Shown in pieces: positions 63,077 to 64,000 of a stretch of DNA of 64,000 bases; position 1 is the first letter of the stretch, and each line of letters starts with the position of its first letter. The position numbers and the translations under genes were made by a program. The notes under the pieces were generated by a model, which was not told the DNA's origin, ran no database searches, and saw nothing but the letters and a program-made list of their open reading frames with translations. Origin of the DNA: Halichondria panicea (Eukaryota > Porifera > Demospongiae > Suberitida > Halichondriidae). Location: positions 3,787,047 to 3,851,046 of the forward strand of contig NC_087388.1 of the NCBI RefSeq assembly GCF_963675165.1, read 5' to 3'.

Positions 63077-63854
63077 TAGACTCGCAAGCCACTCCCTTTT
63101 CTCTGATTGGACGGGGGCGGGAGAAAAGGGACTGGTGACTCTGGGCTACAGCTTCTGTCTCTACCAGAATTTGGGTAGAGATTAAGATTATTCATTGATT
63201 TTTCCACGTGATCCAAAAATTGCGTGAGGTTAAGTAGAATTGCGTAGCCTGCAAAAGTGATCGCAGGCTTCTTAGCTACAGTTTGAGAGTGGATGCTAGT
63301 GCTAGAAAAGAGAAGATGATGGAGTAATAACGACATCAGGCATTAAGCTAGGATATAGTCATCTAAGACACCAGCAGAGATTAGCTGTGTTTTAGTTTTA
63401 CGTGATGAGAACTGTAGATGGAGAACTGGCAGCCGAAAGTCAGTGTGTTATTGGTTGCCTAAAGCTTTTAATAACCTGTACAATACAAGACAGATAATGG
63501 CAGAGGGCAGCAGTACATTGAATTGAGAGTAGTCAGACTTGTACAAGCTGTCTTAAATTGCTGCCACTCCTCGGTTCAAAGAAAGACTGCCAAGATTTCT
63601 ACGTTTATCAGCTGTTCCATGCTAATCCACAAGTTGTGGCACAACAGACACTGGTACAAGGATCTATAATATCAAAAGGCTGGCTAGATAGATCTGTATA
63701 CTTGTCTTCTGAGCTTTTGACGCATCTGGATAATTTGCACGTGACATTAATATTTAATAGCATTCCTGATTTACACAAGTTGTAGCCCAGAGTCACCAAT
63801 CCCTTTTCTCCCGCCCCCATCCAATCAGAGAAAAGGGAGTGGCTTGCGAGTCTA
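63077..63854. mobile_element. 778-bp TIR element, 9-bp TSD tgccctcat
   Basis: tagactcgcaagccactccc at 63077 is mirrored by gggagtggcttgcgagtcta ending at 63854, with TIRs of about 78 bp. Flanked by tgccctcat at 63068-63076 and 63855-63863. Same target length and TAG start as the other family members. It contains a plus-strand open frame of about 80 codons ending at 63785 (KDCQDFYVYQLFHANPQVVA..) with no start ATG. Confidence 0.82.
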
Positions 63855-64000
63855 TGCCCTCATCAGGTCGAGAGATTTAAAGTATAACTGTTAGTCTGCA
63901 GCAGCACATATTTTTCTTTCTACCGTAACACGTACATAAAACACTGCAGTCTTTCTCAGTTCTCAGAGTTTTCTCCCTGGTTGTTAAGTGCAGCACAAAG

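Noticed and set aside
1..64000. tRNA, rRNA or other structured RNA genes
   Set aside because: I saw no convincing cloverleaf boxes or rRNA segments. The strong hairpins found are all transposon ends. A covariance-model search would be needed to exclude small RNAs.

Overview
The window is eukaryotic, and most likely from a demosponge (Amphimedon-like). It is AT-rich, has small phase-1 exons with GT-AG introns, is dense in short inverted-repeat transposons, and carries the motif ataattat in many introns. The gene content also fits: a transmembrane death-domain protein, a death/TM/MATH exon, and a secreted leishmanolysin-like protease with EGF and Calx-beta modules. No prokaryotic features are present. 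The species is an inference. I built the gene models by hand by matching splice sites and intron phase.

Layout. (1) 1-8638, minus strand: one multi-exon gene, incomplete at the left edge. It encodes an N-terminal region, a death domain, a short exon present twice, a transmembrane helix, a Pro-rich linker and a second death domain. (2) 9358-28768 (copy A) and 33028-61698 (copy B) form a large direct duplication. Each copy carries a minus-strand gene for a secreted M8 (leishmanolysin/invadolysin-type) metallopeptidase followed by EGF repeats. Copy A continues into Calx-beta and a C-terminal beta-sandwich module. (3) In copy B the EGF array is present twice, split by about 4.3 kb of unrelated DNA (about 40761-45059). 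The upstream half (55933 to 41907) reads into an extra EGF exon, a domain like the C-terminal domain of inter-alpha-trypsin inhibitor heavy chains (ITIH_C), and a stop codon. The downstream half (40742 to 36942) holds the EGF/Calx-beta/C-terminal exons without a protease. The 4.3 kb segment also holds, on the plus strand, an orphan last exon encoding death-like, TM and MATH/TRAF domains. (4) 28769-33027 and 61699-64000 are transposon-rich.

The two copies act as a natural insertion assay, because several transposons are present in one copy and absent at the matching site in the other. The target-site duplications can therefore be read directly. This reveals a family of elements with termini TAG(C/T)CTCGA-like and 9-bp target duplications. 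It ranges from 49-59 bp near-perfect palindromes to about 1.1 kb forms carrying exon-like cargo. A 5'-truncated, frameshifted CR1/Jockey-like LINE sits inside another MITE in copy B.

The duplication may be a real tandem duplication or two divergent haplotypes laid end to end by the assembler. The sequence alone does not decide this.
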